From Acidobacteriota bacterium (GTDB lineage: Bacteria > Acidobacteriota > Terriglobia > Acidiferrales > UBA7541), in assembly GCA_003225295.1 (NCBI GenBank), contig QHYZ01000108.1, forward strand, positions 1 through 56,437: DNA of 56,437 nt, given 5' to 3'. Position 1 is the first letter of the stretch. Every line of letters begins with the position of its first letter. Under the pieces are notes generated by a model. It saw only the letters and a list, made by a program, of their open reading frames with translations, did not search any database and was not told where the DNA came from. The position numbers and the translations under genes are program-made. Shown one piece after another: positions 34,614 through 43,873 of the stretch.

Positions 34614-36368
34614 TTGGCAACTCCACTGGAAACCTGGGTTGATGAAGCGGCGAAGCTGACGAAGCCGGAGCGCGTGGTGTACTGCGACGGGTCCGAAGCG
34701 GAGTACCAGCGGATGATCGCGGAGCTGCTGAGCGGGGGGGAAACCCACAGGCTGAACGAGAAGACCTACCCCAATTGCTACCTGCACAGAAGCAGCCCGA
34801 ATGACGTCGCGCGGACTGAACATCTCACCTACATCTGTTCGGCTGAAAGAGAGGACGCCGGACCGACCAACAACTGGATGGACCCGGATGCGGCGAAACA
34901 TAAGGTCGGTGCGCTGTTGGACGGAGCGATGCGCGGCCGGACCATGTATGTCGTTCCGTATGTGATGGGGCCGATGAGCTCGCCGATCAGCAAAGTGGGC
35001 GTGGAAGTGACGGACAGTCCGTACGTGGTGGCGAGCATGCGGATTATGTCGCGGATGGGCAAGGTGGCGAGGGAACGGTTGGGGGCGTCAAGCGAGTTTG
35101 TTCCCGGGTTGCACTCGCTGGGCGACTTGGACCCTTTGCGGCGGTACATCGTGCACTTCCCGCAGGAGAAATTGATCTGGAGCGTGGGGTCGGGCTACGG
35201 AGGAAACGCGCTGTTGGGGAAAAAATGTTTTGCGCTGCGGATTGCGAGCGTGATGGCGCGCGATCAGGGTTGGATGGCCGAGCACATGCTGATCCTAGGG
35301 CTGGAGTCGCCCGGGGGCAAGGTGACGTACACGGCGGCGGCGTTTCCCAGCGCGTGCGGTAAAACGAACCTGGCAATGATGGTCTCCGCGCTGGAAACCC
35401 AGGGCTACCGCGTTTGGACGGTGGGCGACGACATTTCCTGGATGAAGATCGGGGATGACGGCTATTTACACGCGATCAATCCGGAAGCGGGATTTTTTGG
35501 TGTGGCCCCGGGCACGGGAATGAAAACAAATCAGAACGTAATGGCGGCGCTACACAAGAACACGCTGTTTACGAACGTGGCGATGACTTCGGAGCGGGAA
35601 CCATGGTGGGAAGGAATTGGCAGCGAGGCGCCAGCGGGTCTGACCAACTGGAAGGGCGAGGCGTGGGACCCGTCCAGAGGAACGGCGGCGCATCCCAATG
35701 CGAGATACACCGTGCCGGCGCGGCAGTCACCAAGCATTTCGCCGAAGTGGGAAGCGCCTGAAGGCGTCCCGATTTCGGCGTTCATTTTTGGCGGGCGAAG
35801 AGCACGTGTGGCGCCCCTAGTATACGAATCGTTTGACTGGCAGCACGGGGTCTTTGTGGCCGCGACGATGGCAAGCGAGACTACTGCGGCGGCGACAGGC
35901 AACGTGGGAATCACGCGGCGGGACCCGATGGCCATGTTGCCGTTCTGCGGCTATAACATGGCGGATTATTTTGGGCACTGGCTGGAGATGGGGAAGAAAA
36001 TACCGAAACCGCCGAAGATTTTTCACGTGAACTGGTTCCGGAAGGGCGCGGATGGAAAATTCCTGTGGCCCGGTTACGGCGAAAACGTGCGCGTGCTGAA
36101 GTGGATCCTGGAGCGCGTGGAGGGGCGTGGGGCAGCGCAGGAGACGCCGATCGGGTATGTACCTGCCAAGAGCGGGCTGACGCTGGATGGATTGAAGATT
36201 TCTGAGGAAGAGGTGAACGACTTGCTGCGCGTGGACACCGAAGATTGGGAGATGGAGCTGGAAGATTCGAAACAGTTTTTCGGCAAATTCGGCGAGCGCC
36301 TGCCGCGACAAATTCGCGAAGAGCATGAAAAACTGGCGCGGCGGTTCCAGCGCGTGGTAACGGCGTAA
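34614..36368 (+). CDS. pckG: phosphoenolpyruvate carboxykinase (GTP)
   Basis: Makes phosphoenolpyruvate from oxaloacetate with GTP in gluconeogenesis. The nucleotide/kinase motif FPSACGKTNLAMM, the Mn-site region VGDDISWMKI and the guanine-site FHVNWFRKG are all present, showing the GTP class. Start TTG at 34614 has AGGGAG (34602-34606 region) at good spacing and gives 584 residues, close to the family length of about 600; the frame opens at 34569 with another TTG. The fumarase and succinate dehydrogenase genes in the window feed the same C4 pool. Confidence 0.95.
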   Translation: MATPLETWVDEAAKLTKPERVVYCDGSEAEYQRMIAELLSGGETHRLNEKTYPNCYLHRSSPNDVARTEHLTYICSAEREDAGPTNNWMDPDAAKHKVGALLDGAMRGRTMYVVPYVMGPMSSPISKVGVEVTDSPYVVASMRIMSRMGKVARERLGASSEFVPGLHSLGDLDPLRRYIVHFPQEKLIWSVGSGYGGNALLGKKCFALRIASVMARDQGWMAEHMLILGLESPGGKVTYTAAAFPSACGKTNLAMMVSALETQGYRVWTVGDDISWMKIGDDGYLHAINPEAGFFGVAPGTGMKTNQNVMAALHKNTLFTNVAMTSEREPWWEGIGSEAPAGLTNWKGEAWDPSRGTAAHPNARYTVPARQSPSISPKWEAPEGVPISAFIFGGRRARVAPLVYESFDWQHGVFVAATMASETTAAATGNVGITRRDPMAMLPFCGYNMADYFGHWLEMGKKIPKPPKIFHVNWFRKGADGKFLWPGYGENVRVLKWILERVEGRGAAQETPIGYVPAKSGLTLDGLKISEEEVNDLLRVDTEDWEMELEDSKQFFGKFGERLPRQIREEHEKLARRFQRVVTA

Positions 36369-36383
36369 AAATCGGGGCAAGCT

Positions 36384-36926
36384 TCAGTGATGTCCACCTG
36401 TGCGGCGCACCGGCGAGTTGATGGGCGGCATATCCTCGGTTTCAAGGGCAGCGGGTCCGCGCTCGAGATGAAAGTCTGGCCGGCTTTCCAGCAGTCGGAC
36501 GCAACGATTCCAGCGGAGAATGCTGTCGTCGTTGCCGACCGGCCGAATCTTTTCTGCCTCGGCAAAGCAGCGCATGGCCTCTTCAACCAGCGGCAGGAGA
36601 ATGTGCGGAGCGTAGCCGACGAGGAGTTGCGTCTTGGCATGGCGTTCATGCAATAAACCGGTGTAGTAGAGCTGCTCGTAGGGATCGCGAAGACCCTGAA
36701 AGATGGACTGCACCTCGGTATATCGATCGCTGGCGGCGCCGATAAACTGGTCAGTGATGGCCAGACCGAGCATGCGGCGAGCGAGTTGATGCCCGGGATC
36801 AACGGCGAGGATATCCCGGCAGATGGATTCGGCCTCTTCGGGCTCGTTGAGATAACGGTAGAGCTCGACTTTGGCGATCGCTTCGGGGATGCCGGCTTTG
36901 GAGATGGACTTGAGTTGGTGTGCCAT
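36384..36926 (-). CDS. small TPR-like protein of unknown function
   Basis: A 180-residue soluble protein with one or two helix-turn-helix TPR-like units (YLNEPEEAESICRDILAVDPGHQLARR). No enzymatic motif. AGGAGG lies 6 bases before the ATG at 36926. Convergent with pckG and in the direction of the sdh operon but separated from sdhB by about 100 bases containing two small hairpins. Function unknown. Confidence 0.75.
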   Translation of the reverse strand: MAHQLKSISKAGIPEAIAKVELYRYLNEPEEAESICRDILAVDPGHQLARRMLGLAITDQFIGAASDRYTEVQSIFQGLRDPYEQLYYTGLLHERHAKTQLLVGYAPHILLPLVEEAMRCFAEAEKIRPVGNDDSILRWNRCVRLLESRPDFHLERGPAALETEDMPPINSPVRRTGGHH

Positions 36927-37024
36927 GGTGCCTCCTGTTTCGTGACCAGTTGCCCAAACCTTACAATCAAAGAATTTTTGCCGGCAAGCTCACCGAGCTT
37001 GCGTAGCACAGCGTACAGGCCGTG

Positions 37025-37756
37025 CTACTGGCCGCGAACCTTCCGGAACAGCATGGTCAACGGATCGTAAAACTCGTCCACCACGCGCTCTTTGAGCGGG
37101 ATGATGGCATTGTCGGTAATTCGAATCTCCTCGGGGCAGACCTCGGTGCAACATTTGGTGATGTTGCAAAGACCCAAGCCGAGCTGATCCTTGAGAAGGG
37201 CTGCGCGATGGCGGCCGTCGAGAGGATGCATTTCGAGGCCGGCGATTCGAACGAAGAAGCGCGGGCCGGCGAATTGCTCTTGCTTGTCGTGTTCGCGGAG
37301 GACGTGACAGACGTCCTGGCAGAGAAAGCATTCGATGCACTTTCGAAACTCTTGGACGCGGTCCACATCGAGCTGGGAGATTTTCCATTCCACTCCCTTG
37401 CGGGGTTCGAAAGGAGGGATCTTACGGTTGACACGATAGTTCCAGGAAACATCGGTGACAAGATCTTTGATTCGGGGAAAGGATTTCATGGGCAGGACGG
37501 TGATGGGCTGGTCTTGCGGGAGATCGTCCATGCGAGTTTTGCAGGTCAGGCGGGGGCGTCCGTTCACTTCCGCTGAACAGGAGCCGCACTTCCCTGCTTT
37601 GCAGTTCCAACGGACGGCGAGGTCCGGAGCGAGGTGACCCTGAATGTGGTGGAGCGCGTCGAGGACCACCATGCCCGGGGCGACCGGGACGCGATAGGCA
37701 ATGGTTTGCCCGCCATTCGAATCGCCGCGAAAAACGAGCAGGGTGGCTTCCTTCAT
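37025..37756 (-). CDS. sdhB: succinate dehydrogenase/fumarate reductase iron-sulfur subunit
   Basis: Electron-transfer subunit of complex II at the inner membrane, 243 residues. The [2Fe-2S] ligands are in RWNCKAGKCGSC with a later Cys in RLTC; the [4Fe-4S]/[3Fe-4S] ligands are in CIECFLCQDVC and CNITKCCTEVCP. ATG 37756 has AGGGGAA upstream and shares bases with the stop of the frameshifted gene before it. A short inverted repeat (GTAGCAC 37003-37009, GTGCTAC 37022-37028) spans its stop codon. Confidence 0.94.
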   Translation of the reverse strand: MKEATLLVFRGDSNGGQTIAYRVPVAPGMVVLDALHHIQGHLAPDLAVRWNCKAGKCGSCSAEVNGRPRLTCKTRMDDLPQDQPITVLPMKSFPRIKDLVTDVSWNYRVNRKIPPFEPRKGVEWKISQLDVDRVQEFRKCIECFLCQDVCHVLREHDKQEQFAGPRFFVRIAGLEMHPLDGRHRAALLKDQLGLGLCNITKCCTEVCPEEIRITDNAIIPLKERVVDEFYDPLTMLFRKVRGQ

Positions 37757-38152
37757 GACGGTTCCCCTTTTTTCGAACGCTGCATGGCTTCTTCCCAACC
37801 GAGACGTAGCGCCGAGCACAAGACGTTCCACCTGGTGAACTTCGTCGGACCCAGGTAGGGCATCATAGCTTTCTTAGCTTGCCCATGCGGAATTCTCGCG
37901 ACGAAATCCATCAGAGTTTTTTCGTCGTCCCAGGCAGAGAGAGTCCAAATGGCGGCTCAGCAGCTTGGCGCGCAGGGAGTATCCGATGATTCCAGGAGTG
38001 CTGCGCGGCTGCTTTTGGATCTGCGACGCAAAGCGAAGGAAACCGGGGATCGCTCGGTACTTGTGCAACAGGCGAGCGAAATACTCGCGGCTCTTGTCCG
38101 GCAACTCGAACTTTATCCAGGGCGAATCCATAGCGATCGCTTTTCTCATCAT
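37753..38152 (-). pseudogene. small monooxygenase-like (DUF3291-type) gene with a frameshift
   Basis: The first frame reads PWIKFELPDKSREYFARLL to STPGIIGYSLRAKLLSRH. The sense then continues in another frame as WTLSAWDDEKTLMDF, MPYLGPTKFTRWNV and GWEEAMQRS, ending at TGA 37753-37755. The join near 37946-37950 needs one extra base removed or two added. Both halves together resemble the dimeric alpha/beta-barrel DUF3291/monooxygenase-like proteins. It lies between sdhA and sdhB in the same direction. It may be a real pseudogene or a sequencing error. Start 38131 is an alternative. Confidence 0.7.
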
Positions 38153-38177
38153 TCACTCGCACCAATCGAGAGACGAT

Positions 38178-39899
38178 TCATGACCTGTCCTCGGCAAGAA
38201 TCTGCTGGAGATCCTCGGGCATGGCCTCGAGGGGGGATTCGCGGCGTTTCATAGCGCCGGATTCCCGGACAATGATGTTGTGTTTCTTCTCCCAGACCGG
38301 ATCCACATTCGGATAGTCGATGCGGCTGTGCGCGCCGCGGCTTTCCGTGCGGGCCAATGCGCTGAGTGTGACGGCTTCGGAGACGATGAGCATGGCTTTC
38401 AGGTCGTACGAGAGATGCCAGCCGGGGTTGAAGAGACGTGAACCTTCGACACTGGCTTTGGCAGTGCGGACTTTTAGTTTTCCCAGCTCGACGAGCGCTT
38501 TTTCCAAATCTTCTTTTGTACGATAAATCCCGACGAGATTCTGCATCACTTCCTGCAAGTCACGCTGCACGGCATAAGGACTTTCCGTGCCGGAGTTGGA
38601 AAAGGGAGCAAGCAATTCTTTTTCGGCTTGATCAATTTGCGAATTGTCGAAGGAAGAAGCGGAAGCGCGCTTGGCGTACTCGGCGGCGGCAAGTCCGGCG
38701 CGACGGCCGAAGACCAGCAGATCGGAGAGCGAATTTCCGCCCAGGCGATTCGAACCGTGAAGACCTGCGGCGGCTTCGCCTGCCGCAAACAGACCGGAAA
38801 TCGTGGACTGCGCCGTTTCGGCCTCCACGCGGATGCCCCCCATCATGTAGTGACAGGTGGGGCCAACCTCCATCGGCCCCTTGGTAATATCCACGTCGGC
38901 CAGTTCTTTGAACTGGTGATACATGCTGGGAAGTTTCTTCTTCACGTATTCGGCGGCCTTATGAGAAATGTCAAGATACGCGCCGCCATGCTCGGTGCCG
39001 CGACCTTCCTTCACTTCGGTGTAGATGGAGCGGGCAACGACGTCACGCGTGGAAAGCTCCATGCGCTTGGGGTCGTACTTCTCCATGAAACGCTCGCCCG
39101 CTTTGTTGCGCAGGATGCCGCCTTCGCCGCGGACTGCTTCGGTGACAAGAATGCCCTGGACGCCGGGCGGCCAAACCATTCCGGTAGGATGGAACTGCAC
39201 AAATTCCATGTCCATGAGCTCGGCGCCGGCTTCATACGCGAGGGCCATGCCGTCGCCCGTGTATTCCCAGGAATTCGAAGTGATGCGCCAGGCTTTGCCG
39301 ATGCCGCCCGTGGCGATGACGATGGCCTTGGCTTTGAAGACGATGAAGCGGCCGGCCTCGCGCCAATAGGCAAAGGCACCCGTCACGCGACCACCATCGG
39401 TGAGAAGGCGGGTAACGGTGCACTCCATGTAGACATCGATGCCCTGTTGAACGCCGCGATCCTGGAGCGTGCGAATCATTTCGAGGCCGGTGCGGTCGCC
39501 GACGTGACAGAGGCGTTTGAAGGTATGGCCCCCGAAAGCGCGCTGTAGAATGTCGCCTTTCTCGGTGCGGTCGAAGAGTGCGCCCCACTGCTCGAGTTCG
39601 CGGACACGCTCGGGAGATTCCTGTGCGTGAAGCTGAGCCATGCGCCAGTTGTTGAGCAATTTTCCGCCCCGCATAGTGTCGCGAAAATGAGTTTTCCAAT
39701 TGTCGGCGGAGTCCACGTGGGCCATGGCCGCGGCGATGCCGCCTTCGGCCATAACGGTGTGGGCTTTGCCGAGAAGCGACTTGCAGATCACACCGACAGA
39801 GGCGCCCTGGGCGAGCGCTTCGAGCGAGGCCCGCAATCCTGCACCGCCCGCGCCGATGACGAGAACGTCGTGCTCGCGGGTCTCATAGTTCGTGGTCAC
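38178..39899 (-). CDS. sdhA: succinate dehydrogenase/fumarate reductase flavoprotein subunit
   Basis: Catalytic FAD subunit, 573 residues, oxidising succinate to fumarate (or the reverse). VLVIGAGGAGLRASLEA binds FAD; the covalent-FAD His is in KAHTVMAEGGIAAAM; the active-site region is HPTGMVWPPGVQG and SNRLGGNSLSDLLVFGRRAG. The GTG at 39899 overlaps the stop of sdhC (GTGA) and gives the correct N terminus; the longer frame to 40070 is inside sdhC. The order anchor, flavoprotein, iron-sulfur matches mycobacterial Sdh1. Confidence 0.94.
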   Translation of the reverse strand: MTTNYETREHDVLVIGAGGAGLRASLEALAQGASVGVICKSLLGKAHTVMAEGGIAAAMAHVDSADNWKTHFRDTMRGGKLLNNWRMAQLHAQESPERVRELEQWGALFDRTEKGDILQRAFGGHTFKRLCHVGDRTGLEMIRTLQDRGVQQGIDVYMECTVTRLLTDGGRVTGAFAYWREAGRFIVFKAKAIVIATGGIGKAWRITSNSWEYTGDGMALAYEAGAELMDMEFVQFHPTGMVWPPGVQGILVTEAVRGEGGILRNKAGERFMEKYDPKRMELSTRDVVARSIYTEVKEGRGTEHGGAYLDISHKAAEYVKKKLPSMYHQFKELADVDITKGPMEVGPTCHYMMGGIRVEAETAQSTISGLFAAGEAAAGLHGSNRLGGNSLSDLLVFGRRAGLAAAEYAKRASASSFDNSQIDQAEKELLAPFSNSGTESPYAVQRDLQEVMQNLVGIYRTKEDLEKALVELGKLKVRTAKASVEGSRLFNPGWHLSYDLKAMLIVSEAVTLSALARTESRGAHSRIDYPNVDPVWEKKHNIIVRESGAMKRRESPLEAMPEDLQQILAEDRS

Positions 39900-40654
39900 A
39901 GGAGCCTCAGGTCCCGGAAGGTCCCACAGGCCACCATGCGCACGTAGAAGTCGGCGAACCCAACCGAAACCAGACTGCACCAGGCGAAGAGCATGTGGCG
40001 CTCGTTCAGAAAAGTGGAGACGCGCCAGGCAGCGAAGCGGGGACGGCCGAAGGTCGCGCAAGAGAAGCAATCAAGCTTGCCGCCGGCAAGGTGACGGAGC
40101 GAGTGGCAGGAAAACGTGTAGAGCGAAAGGAGAGAGACATTGAGAGTGAGGACGAGTGTGCCGACGCCAACGCCGAAGCGGCCTTCGAAGAAAAAAGAAC
40201 GGAAGGCGTCGCGCCAGAGAAACGCTATGAAGAGAACGGCAAGGTAGAAGAAGTAGCGATGCACGTTTTGCAGGATGAAGGGAAAAGCTGTTTCGCCGCG
40301 ATAATTGCGGCGAGCAGATTCACCGACGGCGCAGGCGGGGGGGTCGAAGAAAAATGCGCGGTAATAGGCTTTACGGTAATAGTAGCAGGTGGCCCGAAAG
40401 CCCAAAGGGCCAACGAGAATCAGCAAGGCGGGGGAGAAAGGCCACCAGTGATGCTGGGGATCGATGAGCGGCGAATAAAAGGGCGAGAGATACGGACCCC
40501 AGAAATAGTAGGCATTTTCGAAGGCGCGGAGCGTGGCGTAAGCTCCAAAACCGCCGAGAACAATGACAACCGCGAGGATCTCCATCCACCAGGCGTCACC
40601 GCGCAGTGTGCTACCAAGCCGGGATTCCGGCAGAGAAGTTGGAACACCAGCCAT
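39896..40654 (-). CDS. sdhC: succinate dehydrogenase membrane anchor (long, Sdh1-type)
   Basis: Membrane subunit holding the SdhAB arm and the quinone site, 252 residues with about five hydrophobic segments, longer than a normal SdhC. It has an unusual set of Cys and His: Cys108 in DPPACAV, His132 in QNVHRYFF, Cys183, His184 and His188 in SCHSLRHLAGG. That pattern resembles the single anchor of the mycobacterial Sdh1 complex (Rv0247c-Rv0249c type), for which a membrane-embedded Rieske-like cluster has been reported. The first gene of the operon; GGAGG precedes the ATG. Confidence 0.85.
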   Translation of the reverse strand: MAGVPTSLPESRLGSTLRGDAWWMEILAVVIVLGGFGAYATLRAFENAYYFWGPYLSPFYSPLIDPQHHWWPFSPALLILVGPLGFRATCYYYRKAYYRAFFFDPPACAVGESARRNYRGETAFPFILQNVHRYFFYLAVLFIAFLWRDAFRSFFFEGRFGVGVGTLVLTLNVSLLSLYTFSCHSLRHLAGGKLDCFSCATFGRPRFAAWRVSTFLNERHMLFAWCSLVSVGFADFYVRMVACGTFRDLRLL

Positions 40655-40876
40655 TCGATGACCTCCGGCGTGGGTGTAGGGTAGTCAAAAATGGGATTTT
40701 TTTAAACGAAATTTTGAGCGACCGGAAGAACGGGGACGCCTTTAAGCGAAAACGAGGCCCGGAACAGATAAGTCCGCGTGCATGAAACTTTAGCAATCCT
40801 GTTTATCAGGAGTCGGGATGCTACCCGAATTATATTCACGGTGGCAATACGCTAGAAGGTTCTGGAAGCCTCTCGT

Positions 40877-41152
40877 TCAGAGGATGGATTCGATTTCGGC
40901 GTCGAGAGAGACGTGGGTTGCAGGGATTCCGTTGATCGAGAATTTCTCGCCGGCTGCTTCAGCGAACTGGAGGAAGCGGCTGATGTGATAGTCCTCGTCG
41001 TAACCGGAGAAGAGGCGTCCCGTTTCTGCGTTTGTCAAACCGAAGGCAGAAAGCGCAACTGGCCGACCAAAATTGCCAGCGTGAGAGAGGTATAAACGGA
41101 CAAGGTCGCGCAGGGGCATGATGGGAGCGCGGCTAGCGGCTTCGGCGCTCAT
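40877..41152 (-). CDS. small conserved-looking hypothetical protein, 91 residues
   Basis: Not recognised. It reads MPLRDLVRLYLSHAGNFG, then LTNAETGRLFSGYDEDYHISRFLQF, ending in acidic residues. GAGGAG sits 6 bases before the ATG at 41152. Soluble, no export signal. It stands alone between the sdh operon and the peroxiredoxin gene; 40655-40876 holds no recognised signal. Confidence 0.65.
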   Translation of the reverse strand: MSAEAASRAPIMPLRDLVRLYLSHAGNFGRPVALSAFGLTNAETGRLFSGYDEDYHISRFLQFAEAAGEKFSINGIPATHVSLDAEIESIL

Positions 41153-41349
41153 AGGGTTCTCCTCAGCAGAGTGTACTGCCGAGGGCAAGAAGAAGGAACG
41201 AATTTAAGGGCAGAGGACGGGAGGAGAGCCGGATACGGGGCGGCCGCGGGATGGAGGGCAACAATAATGGCGGAAACTGGAACTTGGTGTGGGACGCCAG
41301 GATTGGATAAGATGCTGAATGCGATGTGAAAGACATAGGAGGAAAGCGT

Positions 41350-41823
41350 ATGAGTATCGCGGTGGGACAGACGGCCCCGGATTTTGCGCTTTTGAATCAG
41401 GAAAAAAAGGAAGTGAAGCTTTCAGATTTCGCGGGGAAAAAGAATGTCGTACTCGTGTGGTACCCGCTGGACTGGAGCCCGACGTGCACGAACGAGCATG
41501 TGTGCTTCGTGAACGATATGAAGGCGTTCGAAACGCTGGACGCGGAAGTGCTTGGCGTGAGCGTGGACAGCGTATGGTCGCACAAGGCGTTCGCCGAAAA
41601 GATGGGAATCAAGTATTCATTGCTGGCCGATTTTCACCCGCGGGGAGCGATGAGCGAGAAATACGGGGTGTACCTGGCAGACAAAGGAATAACGGGCCGG
41701 GCAATCGCCATCGTGAACAAAGCGGGAAAAGTGGCGTGGTTCAAGAACTATGATATTCCGGTGGTGCCGGACTTGAGAGAAGTTGCGGCCGCGCTGGGCC
41801 AAGTGAAGGCGGCTACAGCTTGA
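41350..41823 (+). CDS. peroxiredoxin (AhpC/TSA family)
   Basis: Thiol peroxidase that reduces peroxides, 157 residues. The peroxidatic Cys is in DWSPTCTNEHVCF, with a second Cys six residues later that might be the resolving Cys. The fold marks PDFALLNQ and LLADFHPRGAMSEKYGV are typical of the AhpE/BCP-like group. ATG 41350 has GGAGGA upstream; the earlier in-frame start at 41326 is disfavoured. A clear terminator follows at 41863-41895. Confidence 0.9.
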   Translation: MSIAVGQTAPDFALLNQEKKEVKLSDFAGKKNVVLVWYPLDWSPTCTNEHVCFVNDMKAFETLDAEVLGVSVDSVWSHKAFAEKMGIKYSLLADFHPRGAMSEKYGVYLADKGITGRAIAIVNKAGKVAWFKNYDIPVVPDLREVAAALGQVKAATA

Positions 41824-41862
41824 AGAAACGATCGCCACAGAGACGCCGAGACACACGGCAAT

Positions 41863-41895
41863 AAAGAGCTGGCCGGAGGTTGCCGGCCCTCTTTT
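41863..41895 (+). terminator. Rho-independent terminator after the peroxiredoxin gene
   Basis: AAAGAG, a two-base bulge, GGCCGG, loop AGGTTG, CCGGCC and CTCTTT form a GC-rich hairpin followed by a T-rich tail. The A run at the other end lets it act for the minus-strand gene at 41922 too. Confidence 0.85.
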
Positions 41896-41921
41896 ATATT
41901 ACCGAGTATGGTTGTATGCGC

Positions 41922-42410
41922 CTAGGAGACTGCTTCGAGTGCCGCGTGCAACGGAGCGGCAAGTAGCCAGAGGAGAAGAATCAGCATACCTGCGGCGATT
42001 AGCGGGACACGCAGGAAGTTGGGACGGAGAAGCGAGTAGACGGAAGCAAAACCGGGAATTAACACCAGGAACCAGATCGCGCCAAATTCAATCCAGCCAC
42101 CGGTGGGATGCGCAACCACTGCGGGGATAGAGCCACCGCCCAGGCCGTGTGGAATCCCGGGAAGCTGGCTGGCATAGCTCACTGTGACGCAGAGTAGAAG
42201 GAGAATCGCGAAGGGATCACGCCTCTTGCTCGTGAGCGCAGCCGCCGGCGGGCTGGTCCGGCGGAGCGAATCTTCCGCATTGCCAAATGGCGGGGGCTCT
42301 TCGGGAAGAACACGAGCCCAGCCGAGGGCCAAGGGAGCCGCCGCGCCGAGATTCAACACGGCGAGGCAGAGGAATGCGAGACGATGATCTAAGACCAATG
42401 CGGCCAACAT
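41922..42410 (-). CDS. membrane protein of unknown function, 162 residues
   Basis: Probably four hydrophobic segments (LAFLCLAVLNLGAAAPLALG; FAILLLLCVTVSYASQL; IEFGAIWFLVLIPGFASV; VPLIAAGMLILLLWLLA). No known motif. It ends at 41922, past the bidirectional terminator. It is separate from the amidohydrolase gene, which lies 58 bases to the right on the same strand and could be upstream in the same transcript. Confidence 0.7.
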   Translation of the reverse strand: MLAALVLDHRLAFLCLAVLNLGAAAPLALGWARVLPEEPPPFGNAEDSLRRTSPPAAALTSKRRDPFAILLLLCVTVSYASQLPGIPHGLGGGSIPAVVAHPTGGWIEFGAIWFLVLIPGFASVYSLLRPNFLRVPLIAAGMLILLLWLLAAPLHAALEAVS

Positions 42411-42467
42411 TTAGAGTGGATCGGGGAGCGAAGCAGCGGCAAGCGCGCCGCTCCGTTCCCTGCTTGC

Positions 42468-43754
42468 CTATCTTGCCGCGAGATCGTTGCGGACAACCGT
42501 ACCCCCTTTCATCACGAACTTAACGGATTCAAGGACATGCACGTCGGAAGCCGGGTCACCGCTCACAGCCATCACATCGGCATAGTGACCAGTTTCTAAC
42601 GCACCGATCTTGTCGGCCCAGCCAAGCAGATCCGCGGCGTTGACCGTGGCGGCCTGAATGGCCCCGAGAGGCTTCATGCCCCATTCCACCATTTTACCAA
42701 ACTGTTTGGCGTTGTCGCCGTGAGGATAGACACCGGAATCGGTGCCATAGGCCAGTTTCGCGCCGGACCGATACGCGTGACGGAAATTTTCACGCTGGAG
42801 ACGACCGATCTTCTTCTCCTTTTCGATGGATTCGGGAAGCATTCCGGCCTTCGAGCCTTCCTGCAGAATATAGTCGTCATTGTAGATGTCGAAAACGAGA
42901 TAAGTTCCGTGCTGTTTGGCGAGGGCGATGCCTTCGTCGTCAATCAGGCTGGAGTGCTCGATGGAATCGATGCCGGCGCCGACAGCGTCTTTGATGGATT
43001 GCGTGCCATGAGCATGGGCGGCGACTTTGCGGCCAAGTTTGTGGGCTTCCTCGGCGATTGCCTGCATCTCTTCGAGAGTGTACTGCGGTGTGCCGGGCAG
43101 ATCGCCTTTGCTAAGGACTCCACCTGAGGCGCAGATCTTGATGAGATCAGCGCCGTACTTGACGGTTTCGCGGACCTTGGCGCGCGCGGCCCAGGGGCCG
43201 TCGGCTACGCCTTCCGCTTTGTGGTGAAATTCAGAAGGAAGAAGATTGTTATCACAGTGTCCGCCGGTAATGCCAAGCGCCGGGCCGGAAACGCGCATGC
43301 GAGGACCCTCGACGTCGCCCACGTCAATGCCATCGCGTAGAGCGACATCGGTGTAACCGCTCGCGCCGACGTTGCGGACGGTGGTGAAACCAGCCCGAAG
43401 AGTTAGGCGAGCGTTCTTGACGCCAGTGACGGTTTCGCGCGGAACCGAGATGCCAAGGCCCGCGTAGCCGTTATTGGTGGGCTCGGCGGTGAGATGAGTG
43501 TGGACATCGATCAGGCCGGGGAGACACGTGGCACTCGAAAGATCAATCGCGGTGACCCCATCCGGGAGCTTCGTAGAAGAAGAGGAGCCGACCGAGGTGA
43601 TCGTGCCAGAAGCATCGAAGACCACGGTCTGGTCGACAAGCATCTGACCGGAGCGAACATCGACTAATTTGCCGCATCGGATTGCGCCTGGTGCAGAGAA
43701 GGCCAGCGGCGACAGCATACAGAGGAAGAGAAGAACGAGCAAAAGCTTGGACAT
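42468..43754 (-). CDS. exported amidohydrolase (imidazolonepropionase/prolidase-like)
   Basis: Metal-dependent hydrolase of the amidohydrolase superfamily, 428 residues with a signal peptide (residues 1-21). The binuclear metal site is in LPGLIDVHTHL (HxH), a Lys-containing GADLIKICASGGV, HAHGT, IEHSSLI, and the last Asp in YGTDSGVYPHG. This matches the Xaa-Pro dipeptidase-like/imidazolonepropionase-like group of secreted hydrolases. ATG 43754 has AAGGAG upstream; the frame from 43805 is rejected. Substrate unknown. Confidence 0.88.
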   Translation of the reverse strand: MSKLLLVLLFLCMLSPLAFSAPGAIRCGKLVDVRSGQMLVDQTVVFDASGTITSVGSSSSTKLPDGVTAIDLSSATCLPGLIDVHTHLTAEPTNNGYAGLGISVPRETVTGVKNARLTLRAGFTTVRNVGASGYTDVALRDGIDVGDVEGPRMRVSGPALGITGGHCDNNLLPSEFHHKAEGVADGPWAARAKVRETVKYGADLIKICASGGVLSKGDLPGTPQYTLEEMQAIAEEAHKLGRKVAAHAHGTQSIKDAVGAGIDSIEHSSLIDDEGIALAKQHGTYLVFDIYNDDYILQEGSKAGMLPESIEKEKKIGRLQRENFRHAYRSGAKLAYGTDSGVYPHGDNAKQFGKMVEWGMKPLGAIQAATVNAADLLGWADKIGALETGHYADVMAVSGDPASDVHVLESVKFVMKGGTVVRNDLAAR

Positions 43755-43873
43755 GAGTCTCCTTAAGAGTGTGAATGGAACGAAATGAGAATATATCCGC
43801 GGCACGGGTTTGGGAAGAGAGCTAGACGAGGAAAGATCAGTCTTTTAGGGACGCGGTTGTGTTTTTGCCAGTG

